This document shows, piece after piece, positions 1 through 7,205 of a stretch of 33,016 nt of DNA (the stretch's first letter is position 1; every line of letters begins with the position of its first letter). The stretch covers positions 1 through 33,016 of the forward strand of contig NZ_BAYD01000114.1 of NCBI RefSeq assembly GCF_000685075.1. Direction: 5' to 3'. The position numbers and the translations under genes were made by a program. The DNA comes from Paraburkholderia oxyphila NBRC 105797. GTDB taxonomy: Bacteria; Pseudomonadota; Gammaproteobacteria; Burkholderiales; Burkholderiaceae. The notes under the pieces are model-generated. The model had not been told where the DNA came from. It was given only the letters and a program-made list of their open reading frames with translations, and ran no database searches.

Positions 1-20
1 CGCCCGGCATGGCGATGCGA

Positions 21-212
21 CTAGCCATGGTCGCGCGGCACCGGATTGAGCAACAGCACGAGGCAGGCGAGACCAGTGATCAGCACGGCCGCGCCGTAGC
101 GAAACCTCACCCATGCTTCGAACGCGAGGCCGTCGAGCGCAACACCCAGCCCGACGAGCGCGGCGAACACGGCAATCGTCGCGCAGACGATCCTGAATTC
201 GGCGCGGATCAT
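21..212 (-). CDS. small two-helix membrane protein, unknown function
   Basis: The reading frame gives 63 residues. The start is ATG at 212, preceded by a good GGAGAA ribosome binding site; a GTG at 254 would add 14 residues but has no better site. Two hydrophobic stretches are visible (about residues 8-26 and 38-56), separated by a short polar loop with W and R residues, so it should be an inner-membrane hairpin protein. I recognise no family. It diverges from the DUF4010 gene, and the shared intergenic region carries two FNR boxes (360-401) that could serve either direction. The role is unknown. Confidence 0.6.
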   Translation of the reverse strand: MIRAEFRIVCATIAVFAALVGLGVALDGLAFEAWVRFRYGAAVLITGLACLVLLLNPVPRDHG

Positions 213-359
213 GATTCTTCTCCGCAGCGCAACAACAGCGAGGAAAGAATGCACTGCATGACGGCTCTCCGGTTATCCGGGTTCTCCCCCCGTCACGCAC
301 GATACGCGTGCAGATCCAGACCCGGTGAGCCGATTCTCCGGCGCGTGGCCCTCTTTCCG

Positions 360-373
360 TTGACGTGCGTCAA
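360..373. promoter_or_regulatory. FNR box, TTGAC-N4-GTCAA
   Basis: The sequence TTGACGTGCGTCAA is a full match to TTGAY-N4-RTCAA. It lies in the divergent region between the small membrane protein (minus) and the DUF4010 protein (plus), 28 bp centre-to-centre from a second box. Binding is inferred from the consensus and from the FNR gene in this window. Confidence 0.75.
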
Positions 374-387
374 ACAAGCGATGCGCA

Positions 388-401
388 TTGATATCCATCA
401 A
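388..401 (+). promoter_or_regulatory. FNR box, TTGAT-N4-ATCAA
   Basis: TTGATATCCATCAA has perfect half-sites. Its centre (394.5) would place a class II start point near 436, upstream of the DUF4010 start at 474. Confidence 0.8.
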
Positions 402-473
402 ATTCTCGCGGGCGTCCCGCCCTACGATGACTCGACAGCCACCAATACGCCGCTCTCGCCGCATCGACGCCTC

Positions 474-1715
474 ATGTTCCTCGTCAACGCCGCCTATATG
501 CCGTTTGCCGTCGCCTTGGGTATAGGCCTGCTGGTTGGCGCCGAACGCGAGCGACGCAAGGGCGAAGGCGCGTCGCGCGCGGCCGCCGGCATCCGCACTT
601 TCACGGTGGCGGCGCTGCTCGGCGCCCTCGCCATGCGCGTGGGCGGGGCGATACTGGCCGCCACCCTGGTGCTCGCCCTGACGGCGCTGGCCACAGCGGC
701 CTATTTGCGTCCCCACGACGATCCGGGGCTCACCACCGAAACCTCGATGATCGCCACGCTGCTCTTGGGCGCGCTGGCCGTGATCGACGCGCCGCTCGCC
801 GCCGCGCTGGGCGTGCTTTTGACGATCGTGCTCGCGGCGCGTTCGTCGCTGCACCGCTTCGTCATGACGCGGCTCGGCCAGGACGCGCTCATCGATCTGC
901 TGACGCTGGCCGCGTCCGCGCTGATCATCCTGCCGGTCCTCCCGAGCCACCCCATCGACCCCTATGGCGCCATCAATCTGCAGACGGTCTGGCGCTTCGC
1001 GGTCCTCGTGATGGCGATCAGCGCCGTCGGCCACCTCGCGCAATTGATGTTCGGCACGCGCATCGGCTTGCCGTTCGCAGGGCTGCTCGGCGGCTTCGTC
1101 TCCAGCATCGCGACGATCGCCGCGATGGGCCGGCGCGCCGTGCAGACGCCAGCCGACTGCCCGCAGCTCGCCGCCGCCGCTGTGCTGTCTTCCGTCGCGA
1201 CGCCCGTGCAGCTGGCGCTGGTGATCGGCGTCGTCTACGACCCGCTACTGCGCCACGTCGCACCGGCGCTCCTCGCGGGCGCGCTCGCCGCACTGGTCTA
1301 CGGCTTGATCATCGCCTGGTGCGCGGCGCGCAAGCCCATACAAGAGGAGCTCATGGTCGGGCGGGCAGTGGACCTGAAGGCCGCCGTGCTGCTCGCTGCG
1401 ACGCTCATGGTCCTGATGCTCACGGCAACGCTGCTCGCCCGCTGGTTTGGCAAGACCGGACTCCTGATCGCGGCGGGGTTGGGCGGGCTGATCGACACTC
1501 ACTCCACGGCGGGCTCGATCGCTGCGCTCGCAGCCCAGTCGCTGCTCGCGGAAAGCGGCGCGACGATGCCGATCCTCGTTGCCTTTACGGCCAATGCAGT
1601 CATGAAATGCGTGGTGGCCGTGGCCTTCGGCAAGCGTGCGTTCGCGCTGACGCTGATACCCGGGCAGGCGCTGATGCTCGCCTGCGTCTGGGGCGCCTGG
1701 CTGCTCTTCAACTGA
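474..1715 (+). CDS. MgtC/SapB-DUF4010 family integral membrane protein
   Basis: The protein has 413 residues from ATG 474; ATG 498 is also possible. The frame stays open further upstream, but that part is Arg-rich, crosses both FNR boxes and is not credible protein. Near the N-terminus is the MgtC/DUF4010 signature: a hydrophobic helix, then GIGLLVGAERERRKGEG and GIRTF. The rest is about ten alternating hydrophobic segments with the GGLIDTHSTAGSIA stretch near the end, typical of the DUF4010 half. The family is an uncharacterised membrane group; related MgtC proteins act in magnesium or acid adaptation, but that role cannot be carried over here. Neither start has a strong ribosome binding site. 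The FNR box centred 79.5 bases upstream suggests anaerobic induction. Confidence 0.8.
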   Translation: MFLVNAAYMPFAVALGIGLLVGAERERRKGEGASRAAAGIRTFTVAALLGALAMRVGGAILAATLVLALTALATAAYLRPHDDPGLTTETSMIATLLLGALAVIDAPLAAALGVLLTIVLAARSSLHRFVMTRLGQDALIDLLTLAASALIILPVLPSHPIDPYGAINLQTVWRFAVLVMAISAVGHLAQLMFGTRIGLPFAGLLGGFVSSIATIAAMGRRAVQTPADCPQLAAAAVLSSVATPVQLALVIGVVYDPLLRHVAPALLAGALAALVYGLIIAWCAARKPIQEELMVGRAVDLKAAVLLAATLMVLMLTATLLARWFGKTGLLIAAGLGGLIDTHSTAGSIAALAAQSLLAESGATMPILVAFTANAVMKCVVAVAFGKRAFALTLIPGQALMLACVWGAWLLFN

Positions 1716-1750
1716 GCGAGGGCCGAAGCGCATTGGCGCCCCGCCCTTGC

Positions 1751-1764
1751 TTGACGTACATCAA
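1751..1764 (+). promoter_or_regulatory. FNR box upstream of tandem Usp
   Basis: TTGACGTACATCAA, full consensus, lies between the DUF4010 gene and the Usp gene at 1895 (centre to start codon 137.5 bases). The same 14-mer recurs at 5280. Confidence 0.8.
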
Positions 1765-1894
1765 GCGCCAACCCGCGCCCGGCGACAAGACTCGCAACAG
1801 GCATTGCCGCCTGCCCGCACGCGTCCTGCGACAAACCGGGACGCAGCGCCGCGCGCGTGCTCATCCCACGGCCACTACCCGAGGAGTCGTTGCC

Positions 1895-2737
1895 ATGCAA
1901 TACAAAACCCTGCTCGTTTATCTCGACCCGAGCGAGCGCGCGCAAGCGCGGCTCGACTTTTCGCTGACGCTCGCAGGCCGCTTCGACGCGCACCTCATCG
2001 GCCTGTATTCGCCGTTCGCGCCGGAGGCGCGCGAGTACTTCACCGTCTCCGGCTGCGCGCCTTACTACAACGAATACTGCAATGCGCGGCGCGCCCGGCA
2101 GGAAGCGGCCGAGGAGTCCTTTCGCCATGCATTGCGGCGCGCCGGCATGGAAGGCGAATGGATCGCGTTCGACGACTACGCCGAGCAGCCGATCATTCGG
2201 CGCAGCCGCCACGCCGATCTGCTCGTCGCCGGCCAGGTGGCTCCTGACGACGATGCTCACTCGCTGCGCGAGCGCTTTCTGGAAGGCGTGGTCATGACGT
2301 CCGGCCGGCCGGTGCTCGTGCTGCCCTACGCTGGGGCGCTGCGCCCTGTAGGCGAGTCGATCGTCATCGCATGGGACGGCAGCCGCGAAGCGGCACGCGC
2401 GGTGCACGACGCAATGGCGCTGCTTCCGGGCGCGAAGCGCGTGACGATGCTGCATGTCGGTACGCCAGAATCGTCAAACGCCGCGGCATCGCGCGCCGGA
2501 ATCGCGGAGATCGACTTGATGCTGGCGCGACACGCGGTCAATGTCGACTTCGCGCAAAACGTCAGCGACTCGGACGAGACTGCGGGCGACGCCTTGCTTT
2601 CGTGGGTGGCGACGAGCGGCTGCGACCTCGTCGTGGCGGGCGCCTACGGCCATCCGCAATGGCGCGAGCGCCTGCTCGGCGGCGTCACGCGCGCATTGCT
2701 CGAATCGGCCTCCGTGCCCGTTCTGCTGTCGCATTGA
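1895..2737 (+). CDS. tandem-domain universal stress protein
   Basis: The protein has 280 residues from ATG 1895, preceded by GAGGAG. It is a two-domain Usp of the UspE-like layout. Domain 1 begins YKTLLVYLDPSERAQARL and runs to about residue 145. Domain 2 begins ESIVIAWDGSREAARAVHDA and ends GAYGHPQWRERLLGGVTRALL, followed by SVPVLLSH. The C-terminal loop has the G-2X-G-9X-G spacing of nucleotide-binding Usps but ends in GG rather than GS or GT, so ATP binding is uncertain. Usps of this type are cytoplasmic and accumulate in growth arrest or oxygen limitation. The gene is preceded by its own FNR box and is convergent with pfkB, a pairing also seen among DosR-regulon genes of mycobacteria. Confidence 0.9.
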   Translation: MQYKTLLVYLDPSERAQARLDFSLTLAGRFDAHLIGLYSPFAPEAREYFTVSGCAPYYNEYCNARRARQEAAEESFRHALRRAGMEGEWIAFDDYAEQPIIRRSRHADLLVAGQVAPDDDAHSLRERFLEGVVMTSGRPVLVLPYAGALRPVGESIVIAWDGSREAARAVHDAMALLPGAKRVTMLHVGTPESSNAAASRAGIAEIDLMLARHAVNVDFAQNVSDSDETAGDALLSWVATSGCDLVVAGAYGHPQWRERLLGGVTRALLESASVPVLLSH

Positions 2738-2907
2738 ACGCGTTGTGGTCTGCGTGAGATACGCCGCCAGCCGCAGCAGCGCAGCACGTTGAGCGCCGGG
2801 CAGGTCAGGCCATCTCTCCCAGGCGCGGACCGCCTGCCCCGAGGCGCCGGAAAGAAACAGGCAAGCAGCCGCCAGGCGCCGTGACGTGCCCTGCCGCCTT
2901 GGCGTCC
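2738..2907. other. convergent intergenic gap
   Basis: This is the space between the ends of the tandem Usp gene and pfkB. I see GC-rich imperfect inverted repeats but no clear stem followed by a T run, and no credible gene. Confidence 0.4.
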
Positions 2908-3855
2908 TCAGCACACCTGGGGGGACTCGGCGTCATAAAGCCGCTTCACCTCCGCCGCGTCGCAAAGCGCCGTTCCCGTCGTCAACAATGTCGCCGATGC
3001 CGCTGCCTGCGCGAGGCGTGCAGCCGCCGCCAGGCCGTCGCCCCTGCGCAGGGCGACGATCAAACCCGCCAGGAAGCTATCGCCCGCACCGATCGCACTC
3101 GAGACGGATACCGGCAGCGCCTTCACGCGGATCGTCTCTGCAGACGAAACCAGCAACGCGCCGCGCTCCCCGAGCGTCAGGGCGACGATCTGCGCGCGCC
3201 CCTGCGCTACGATCTCGCGCGCAGCGCACACTTGCGCCGCTTCCTCGGGGAGCGGCTGCCCTGCAAGTTCGGCCAGCTCTGCGAGACTTGGCTTCACGAG
3301 ATAAACCCCCGCATCGAGCGCCAATGCGAGCGGCGGCCCCGATGTGTCCAGCACCATGCGCGCACCGCGCGCATTGGCCCGCCTCGCCAGGTCCGCATAG
3401 GCCTGCGCGGGCAATCCTGGCGCCATGCTGCCGCTCAGCACGAGGTAGCGCGGCGCGGGCATGAACGCCTCGAAGACGTCCAGCGCATGCGCCCATTCAG
3501 CGGCACTCACCCGCGCCCCGGGCAGCACAAAGCGGAACTCGCGGCCCGTCGAGCGCTCCTTGACCGAGAAATTTTCCCGCGTCTCGCCCGCGATGGGCAG
3601 CCTGCGGCAGCTCACGCGCTCCGCTGCAAGCAACTGCTCCAGCAGGTCGCCCGCCACACCGCCTGCGAGATAGAGCGCGAGACAGTTGGCATGTGCGCCT
3701 TCGAGACGCTGGATCACGCGTGCAACGTTAATGCCCCCGCCGCCTGGATAGCGGCTCGCGGCCTCGCAGCGCAGTTTGTGCGTATCCAGCACGCGCTCGA
3801 CTGCCGTCGATACATCGACTGCGGGATTGACCGTAAGCGTCAAGATCTCGATCAC
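2908..3855 (-). CDS. pfkB: PfkB-family sugar-phosphate kinase (phosphofructokinase II type)
   Basis: The protein has 315 residues, the usual length for PfkB/FruK/LacC kinases. N-terminal NPAVDVS (residues 10-16) and GGGGINVARV (38-47) are the substrate-binding signature. The C-terminal IGAGDSFLAGL (about 255-265) holds the anion hole and catalytic Asp259. It should phosphorylate a sugar phosphate with ATP in the cytoplasm; fructose-6-phosphate is the likeliest substrate, but tagatose-6-phosphate or fructose-1-phosphate cannot be excluded. The start is a GTG at 3855 with only a weak GAGTGA upstream. Upstream, about 80 bases from the start, lies an inverted repeat of the NreC type (3935-3956), so the response regulator rather than FNR may control it. 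The mycobacterial DosR regulon also contains a pfkB next to a Usp gene. Confidence 0.88.
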   Translation of the reverse strand: MIEILTLTVNPAVDVSTAVERVLDTHKLRCEAASRYPGGGGINVARVIQRLEGAHANCLALYLAGGVAGDLLEQLLAAERVSCRRLPIAGETRENFSVKERSTGREFRFVLPGARVSAAEWAHALDVFEAFMPAPRYLVLSGSMAPGLPAQAYADLARRANARGARMVLDTSGPPLALALDAGVYLVKPSLAELAELAGQPLPEEAAQVCAAREIVAQGRAQIVALTLGERGALLVSSAETIRVKALPVSVSSAIGAGDSFLAGLIVALRRGDGLAAAARLAQAAASATLLTTGTALCDAAEVKRLYDAESPQVC

Positions 3856-3934
3856 GTTTCACTCGCTGATGGCGCCAGACAGGCGTGCGTCAGCACCGAC
3901 TGCGAACCTGTGCGGCGCTGGTCCTTTGCAAAGA

Positions 3935-3956
3935 TGTGTAGGCCGAAGCCTACACA
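3935..3956. promoter_or_regulatory. perfect 9-bp inverted repeat, NreC/NarL-like operator candidate
   Basis: The arms TGTGTAGGC (3935-3943) and GCCTACACA (3948-3956) flank a 4-bp spacer. The core GTAGGC-N4-GCCTAC is close to the GTAGGG-N4-CCCTAC site described for NreC in staphylococci. It lies between pfkB (minus) and the small gene at 4073 (plus). A related palindrome sits at 9639-9656. Assignment to the response regulator encoded at 8924 is inference. Confidence 0.6.
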
Positions 3957-4072
3957 CTCATAAAACAACCTACATCCGTTTCAGCGCCGGCTCATTGGAG
4001 CGCGTGTTCATGCCGACCATACTAAAAGCGTCGCAAACCCGGCTCAAACGTCCAAACTCAAGGAGCGCCGCC

Positions 4073-4300
4073 ATGTCAACCTCCGATGACCGCACGCCGC
4101 CTGCCGCTTCGCTTGCCGGTGCCATTGCAGTCGACGACGCGGATGCGCTGCTCGCGCTTGCGCGCTCCGCCGGCATGCTCGTCATGCTCGATGGCCAGAT
4201 CGGCCGGGAAAAGTACCAGAGCGTGGCGGGCTCGCTGCATGCGCTCCAACGCTTTGCCGCCGCGCTGCGCGACGCGCTCGCCACCGACAAGGCTTGCTGA
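4073..4300 (+). CDS. small hypothetical protein (75 aa)
   Basis: The start is ATG 4073, with AAGGAG at 4060-4065. The product is 75 residues with a Pro/Ala-rich N-terminus, then mostly helical sequence containing DADALLALARSAGMLVMLDG and HALQRFAAALRDALA. There is no signal peptide or membrane segment; one Cys is the last residue. I recognise no family. It diverges from pfkB across the NreC-like palindrome and is convergent with the BON gene, only 24 bases away. The strong ribosome binding site and the regulatory palindrome upstream favour a real gene. Confidence 0.6.
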   Translation: MSTSDDRTPPAASLAGAIAVDDADALLALARSAGMLVMLDGQIGREKYQSVAGSLHALQRFAAALRDALATDKAC

Positions 4301-4324
4301 GCGCAGCGCGCGACGCACACCGCA

Positions 4325-4975
4325 TCACTCCACGCTCAGATCGTCCACCACGGCGCGCACACCCGGCGCGGCCCAGGCCGCGCCTCGCGCGACGACGCGC
4401 TCGGCGAACGAGTGAACCTTGCCGGACAATCTGACCGTGCCTTCGTCCACAGTGACCTGAATATGCCGCGCCTCGCGGTCCGCATGCCGCCGCATGGCCT
4501 CCAGGATGTCCTTGCTGATCTTCTCCGGCGCTACCGTGTGCCTCACTTCGATGTGGTTCGCCACACCCGCGACCCCGCGCAACTGGGCAACGGCGCGCAC
4601 CGCCGTCTGACTCTGCCACGCCCAGTCGACCATGCCCCTGAGCGTGATATGCCCGTGCTCCACCTGCAAGTGCACTGCGTCCTCGCTCATCCCTGCCGTC
4701 CAGCGCAACACGGAACGCGCGATGTGCGCGATGTCTTCGTCGGTACGCACGTCCTCGCCCGGCAGATGCACGTCCAGCTCGACCACCAGCGCGCGCACGC
4801 CGCCCACGCGCTGAGCCGCCTGCTCGGCCGCGATCTTCTCGCTCAGGCTCGAGAGATGGCCCGAAAGCGTCACAACGCCGTCTTTCACCTCCACGCCGAT
4901 ATTCGAAGCCGTCACCGCCGGCTCCCACTCCAGTTCCTCTTCCACGTCGTGCTTGAGCTGCAAATCGGTTTTCAT
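4325..4975 (-). CDS. triple BON-domain protein
   Basis: The product has 216 residues. The start chosen is ATG 4975, since GGAGG sits six bases upstream; an ATG at 4987 lies before that site. Three BON domains follow one another (about residues 3-70, 78-146 and 150-216), each with the pattern V-x-DG-x-V-x-L-x-G: VEVKDGVVTLSG, LQVEHGHITLRG and VTVDEGTVRLSG. BON domains bind phospholipids or membranes, and many BON proteins are periplasmic, but no signal peptide is visible here, so a cytoplasmic, membrane-peripheral role is more likely. The DELRWEP-like start (EEELEWEPAV) is typical of the multi-BON stress proteins found beside Usp and Hsp20 genes in Burkholderiales. No FNR box lies close upstream in its own direction. 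Confidence 0.88.
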   Translation of the reverse strand: MKTDLQLKHDVEEELEWEPAVTASNIGVEVKDGVVTLSGHLSSLSEKIAAEQAAQRVGGVRALVVELDVHLPGEDVRTDEDIAHIARSVLRWTAGMSEDAVHLQVEHGHITLRGMVDWAWQSQTAVRAVAQLRGVAGVANHIEVRHTVAPEKISKDILEAMRRHADREARHIQVTVDEGTVRLSGKVHSFAERVVARGAAWAAPGVRAVVDDLSVE

Positions 4976-5069
4976 CGCTGCCTCCATCGAATCCGGTCCA
5001 ATGCCGACCGTCTGGCTGAACGCTCAGGGCTAGTCCGGGCCGCGCACGCGTCACGCGCGAGCCCGCCCT

Positions 5070-5240
5070 TCAGTACACATGCATGCCGCCATTGACGGTG
5101 AATTCTCCATGACGTGCTGCGGCACGGCATCCACCATGGTGGTCGCGAGATAGCCGGGCGAGACAGCGCTTGCCGTGACGCCTTGCTTCGCGACTTCGAG
5201 CGCGAGCGCCATCGTGAAGCCGTGGAGACCGGTGCGATCG
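5070..5240 (-). pseudogene. phaB: remnant of acetoacetyl-CoA reductase gene (phaB)
   Basis: Read on the minus strand, one frame gives TGLHGFTMALALEVAKQGVT and SAVSPGYLATTMVDAVP, the C-terminal third of PhaB-type short-chain reductases. After QHVMEN the frame breaks, and another frame resumes at FTVNGGMHVY followed by a stop, which is the exact C-terminus of these enzymes. About 45 residues between the two blocks are missing, as is the whole N-terminal Rossmann part with the catalytic Tyr. It cannot be functional. It suggests that a polyhydroxybutyrate gene once lay here and has decayed by deletion. Confidence 0.8.
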
Positions 5241-5279
5241 GAACGATGACTCACTATAGGGACCACGTCCCACTGACGA

Positions 5280-5293
5280 TTGACGTACATCAA
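5280..5293 (+). promoter_or_regulatory. FNR box (distal) upstream of Usp operon
   Basis: TTGACGTACATCAA, full consensus, is identical to the box at 1751. It is 65 bp centre-to-centre upstream of a second box before the Usp gene at 5437. Confidence 0.75.
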
Positions 5294-5344
5294 CCGCTTT
5301 TCCGCAGGAACCGCGACGGGGGCACCCTGTGGTCTTGACGTGAC

Positions 5345-5358
5345 TTGACTCATGTCAA
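5345..5358 (+). promoter_or_regulatory. FNR box (proximal) upstream of Usp operon
   Basis: TTGACTCATGTCAA has perfectly symmetrical half-sites. Its centre (5351.5) predicts a class II start near 5393, leaving a leader of about 44 bases before ATG 5437. Confidence 0.82.
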
Positions 5359-5436
5359 TTGCGCCCCGGCTTCCGCGCCTAGACTGGGCCGCACGAAACA
5401 CCGATTCGATGTTGCATCCATCGTGGAGCGCCGATC

Positions 5437-6267
5437 ATGGAGTATCGGAACATCCTCGTTCACCTGGACGAAAGCGAACAAGCGCGAACCCGTCTCGATG
5501 TCGCGCTTAACGTTGCGAAGCGGCACGGCGCCCAGGTGAGCGCGCTTTTTGCGCCGGCCGTGCCGGAGCATGACGTGGCTTATGCGCTGATCCTGGATGC
5601 CGAGTATCGGTCGCAGTGCCGCAGTGATCACGAAGCATGCCGCCGCGCGCTGGAGCATCACTTTTTTGCCCGCATCGCCGAGGCAGAGCTCAAAGGCAGC
5701 TGGCGCGCCGCGAGCCACGCGCAGCACGAGCTGCTGGCGCGCGCACACTTCGCAGACCTGATCGTGCTGGGGCAAAGCGACCCCAACAATCCGGACGCGT
5801 CGCTCGGCAACCGTCTGCAATCTCGCGTGACGTTGAGCGCGGGACGACCAGTCTTGTGGGTTCCCTATGAAGGCGCGTTTCCCACAGTGGGTGAGTGCGT
5901 CATGGTTGCGTGGGATGCGGGCCAGTCCGCAACGCGAGCGCTGTACGATGCGTTGCCGTTCATGCGGCTCGCACAGCACACCGAGGTCGTGACCTTCAGC
6001 GCCACGCACAAAGATCAAGGCCGTATCCCTGGTTTCGATATCGGTCTCGTGCTGGCGCGCCATGGACTCGAGGTCAAAGTCACGGAGTTGCATCCGCCAC
6101 CGACGGTCTCGACAGGCGACGCCCTGCTTTCGCACGCCGGGAAAAGCGGCTGCGATCTGATCGTGATGGGCGCCTTCGGGCATGCGCGCTGGAAGGAGCT
6201 CCTGCTCGGCGGCGTGACGCAAACGGTGCTGAGTTCGATGCCGGTGCCCGTCTTGATGTCACATTGA
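5437..6267 (+). CDS. tandem-domain universal stress protein
   Basis: The protein has 276 residues; ATG 5437 is preceded by GGAG. Domain 1 starts YRNILVHLDESEQARTRLDVA; domain 2 starts ECVMVAWDAGQSATRALYDA and ends GAFGHARWKELLLGGVTQTVL, then MPVPVLMSH. As in the Usp at 1895, the G-2X-G-9X loop ends in GG. The DG pair common after the second-domain beta-strand is DA here (WDAG), a departure from its paralogues (WDGS, WNGS). It is the first gene of a probable operon with the Usp at 6331, nitroreductase, kinase remnant and response regulator, under two FNR boxes. Confidence 0.9.
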   Translation: MEYRNILVHLDESEQARTRLDVALNVAKRHGAQVSALFAPAVPEHDVAYALILDAEYRSQCRSDHEACRRALEHHFFARIAEAELKGSWRAASHAQHELLARAHFADLIVLGQSDPNNPDASLGNRLQSRVTLSAGRPVLWVPYEGAFPTVGECVMVAWDAGQSATRALYDALPFMRLAQHTEVVTFSATHKDQGRIPGFDIGLVLARHGLEVKVTELHPPPTVSTGDALLSHAGKSGCDLIVMGAFGHARWKELLLGGVTQTVLSSMPVPVLMSH

Positions 6268-6330
6268 GCAGGGAGTGCCGTGCCGCCGCGTTGCGTGCGA
6301 GCTTACCGATTGACGCCCAAGGAAAACGCC

Positions 6331-7143
6331 ATGTGCTACAAGACCCTGCTCGTCCACCTCGACGACTCGCAGCGATGCGTGGTCCGTCTTGCACTCGCGC
6401 TCGAACTGGCCGAGCGATTCGACGCGCATCTCGTCGGACTCTATCTGCCGATGCCACGCGCCCGTACTGCGGCAGCAGACGGCGCGCCCGGCCCCGACGA
6501 GCTCCGCGAAATCGCACAGACGCAGTTCCTCGACGCCGGCGCTCGTGCGCAGCGTATCGTCGAATGGCGCGCGCCACAGCCCGGCGACAGCCCGAGCGCC
6601 ACGCTGCACGCGCGTCACGCCGACCTGCTCGTGCTCGGCCAGCACGACCACGAGGATCCCGCGGTGGAACCGGGCGGCGACTTCGTCACGGATCTGCTGA
6701 TGACAGCCGCGCGGCCAGCTATCGTCGTGCCGTATGCCGGGGCCTTCCCCGAGTTCGCGCAGAACGTCCTGATCGCCTGGGACGGGAGCCGCGAGGCGGC
6801 GCGCGCGGCTTCAGATGCCCTGCCACTATTGCGGCGCGCCAATAGCGTTTCGATCGAGGTGGTCGCGCCGCGTGGCGGCGCAAAACGCGCGCGCGCCGAA
6901 GAGCAGGTGGTCGATGCCTCGGCATGGCTCGATCTGCACGGCGTGAGCGCGTCGTTTCACGAAAGCGCCCCCGTTGCGGGCGTCGAAACAGGCACTGCAT
7001 TGCTCAGCCACGCGAGCGACCTGCACGCCGGGCTGATCGTGGCGGGCGCCTATGCACATTCGCGCATCCATGAACGCGTGCTGGGCGGCGTGACGCGCAC
7101 GCTGCTCGAGGCCATGACGGTCCCGGTGTTGATGTCCCACTGA
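6331..7143 (+). CDS. tandem-domain universal stress protein
   Basis: The protein has 270 residues; ATG 6331 follows AAGGAAAA. It begins MCYKTLLVHLDDSQRCVVRL, with the second domain from QNVLIAWDGSREAARAASDA. The C-terminal loop reads GAYAHSRIHERVLGGVTRTLL, so the second Gly of the G-2X-G motif is Ala, arguing against classical ATP binding in this domain. The first domain is shorter than in the paralogues, lacking the Tyr-rich segment found around residue 55-70 of the others. It starts 63 bases after the previous Usp, with no separate FNR box, so it is probably co-transcribed. Confidence 0.9.
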   Translation: MCYKTLLVHLDDSQRCVVRLALALELAERFDAHLVGLYLPMPRARTAAADGAPGPDELREIAQTQFLDAGARAQRIVEWRAPQPGDSPSATLHARHADLLVLGQHDHEDPAVEPGGDFVTDLLMTAARPAIVVPYAGAFPEFAQNVLIAWDGSREAARAASDALPLLRRANSVSIEVVAPRGGAKRARAEEQVVDASAWLDLHGVSASFHESAPVAGVETGTALLSHASDLHAGLIVAGAYAHSRIHERVLGGVTRTLLEAMTVPVLMSH

Positions 7144-7205
7144 TTCGCCCCGGCGCGGCGGTGCGTATTGCGTGCCCAAGCGCGTTTTCCAGAAGGGAGC
7201 TGGCC

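Noticed and set aside
9..473. N-terminal extension of the DUF4010 frame from ATG 9
   Set aside because: It is Arg/His-rich, covers two FNR boxes and a real gene on the other strand, and has no family similarity.
273..1733. Long minus-strand frames opposite the DUF4010 gene
   Set aside because: Their composition is that of antisense shadows of high-GC coding DNA (Arg, Gly, His, Gln rich), with no ribosome binding sites.
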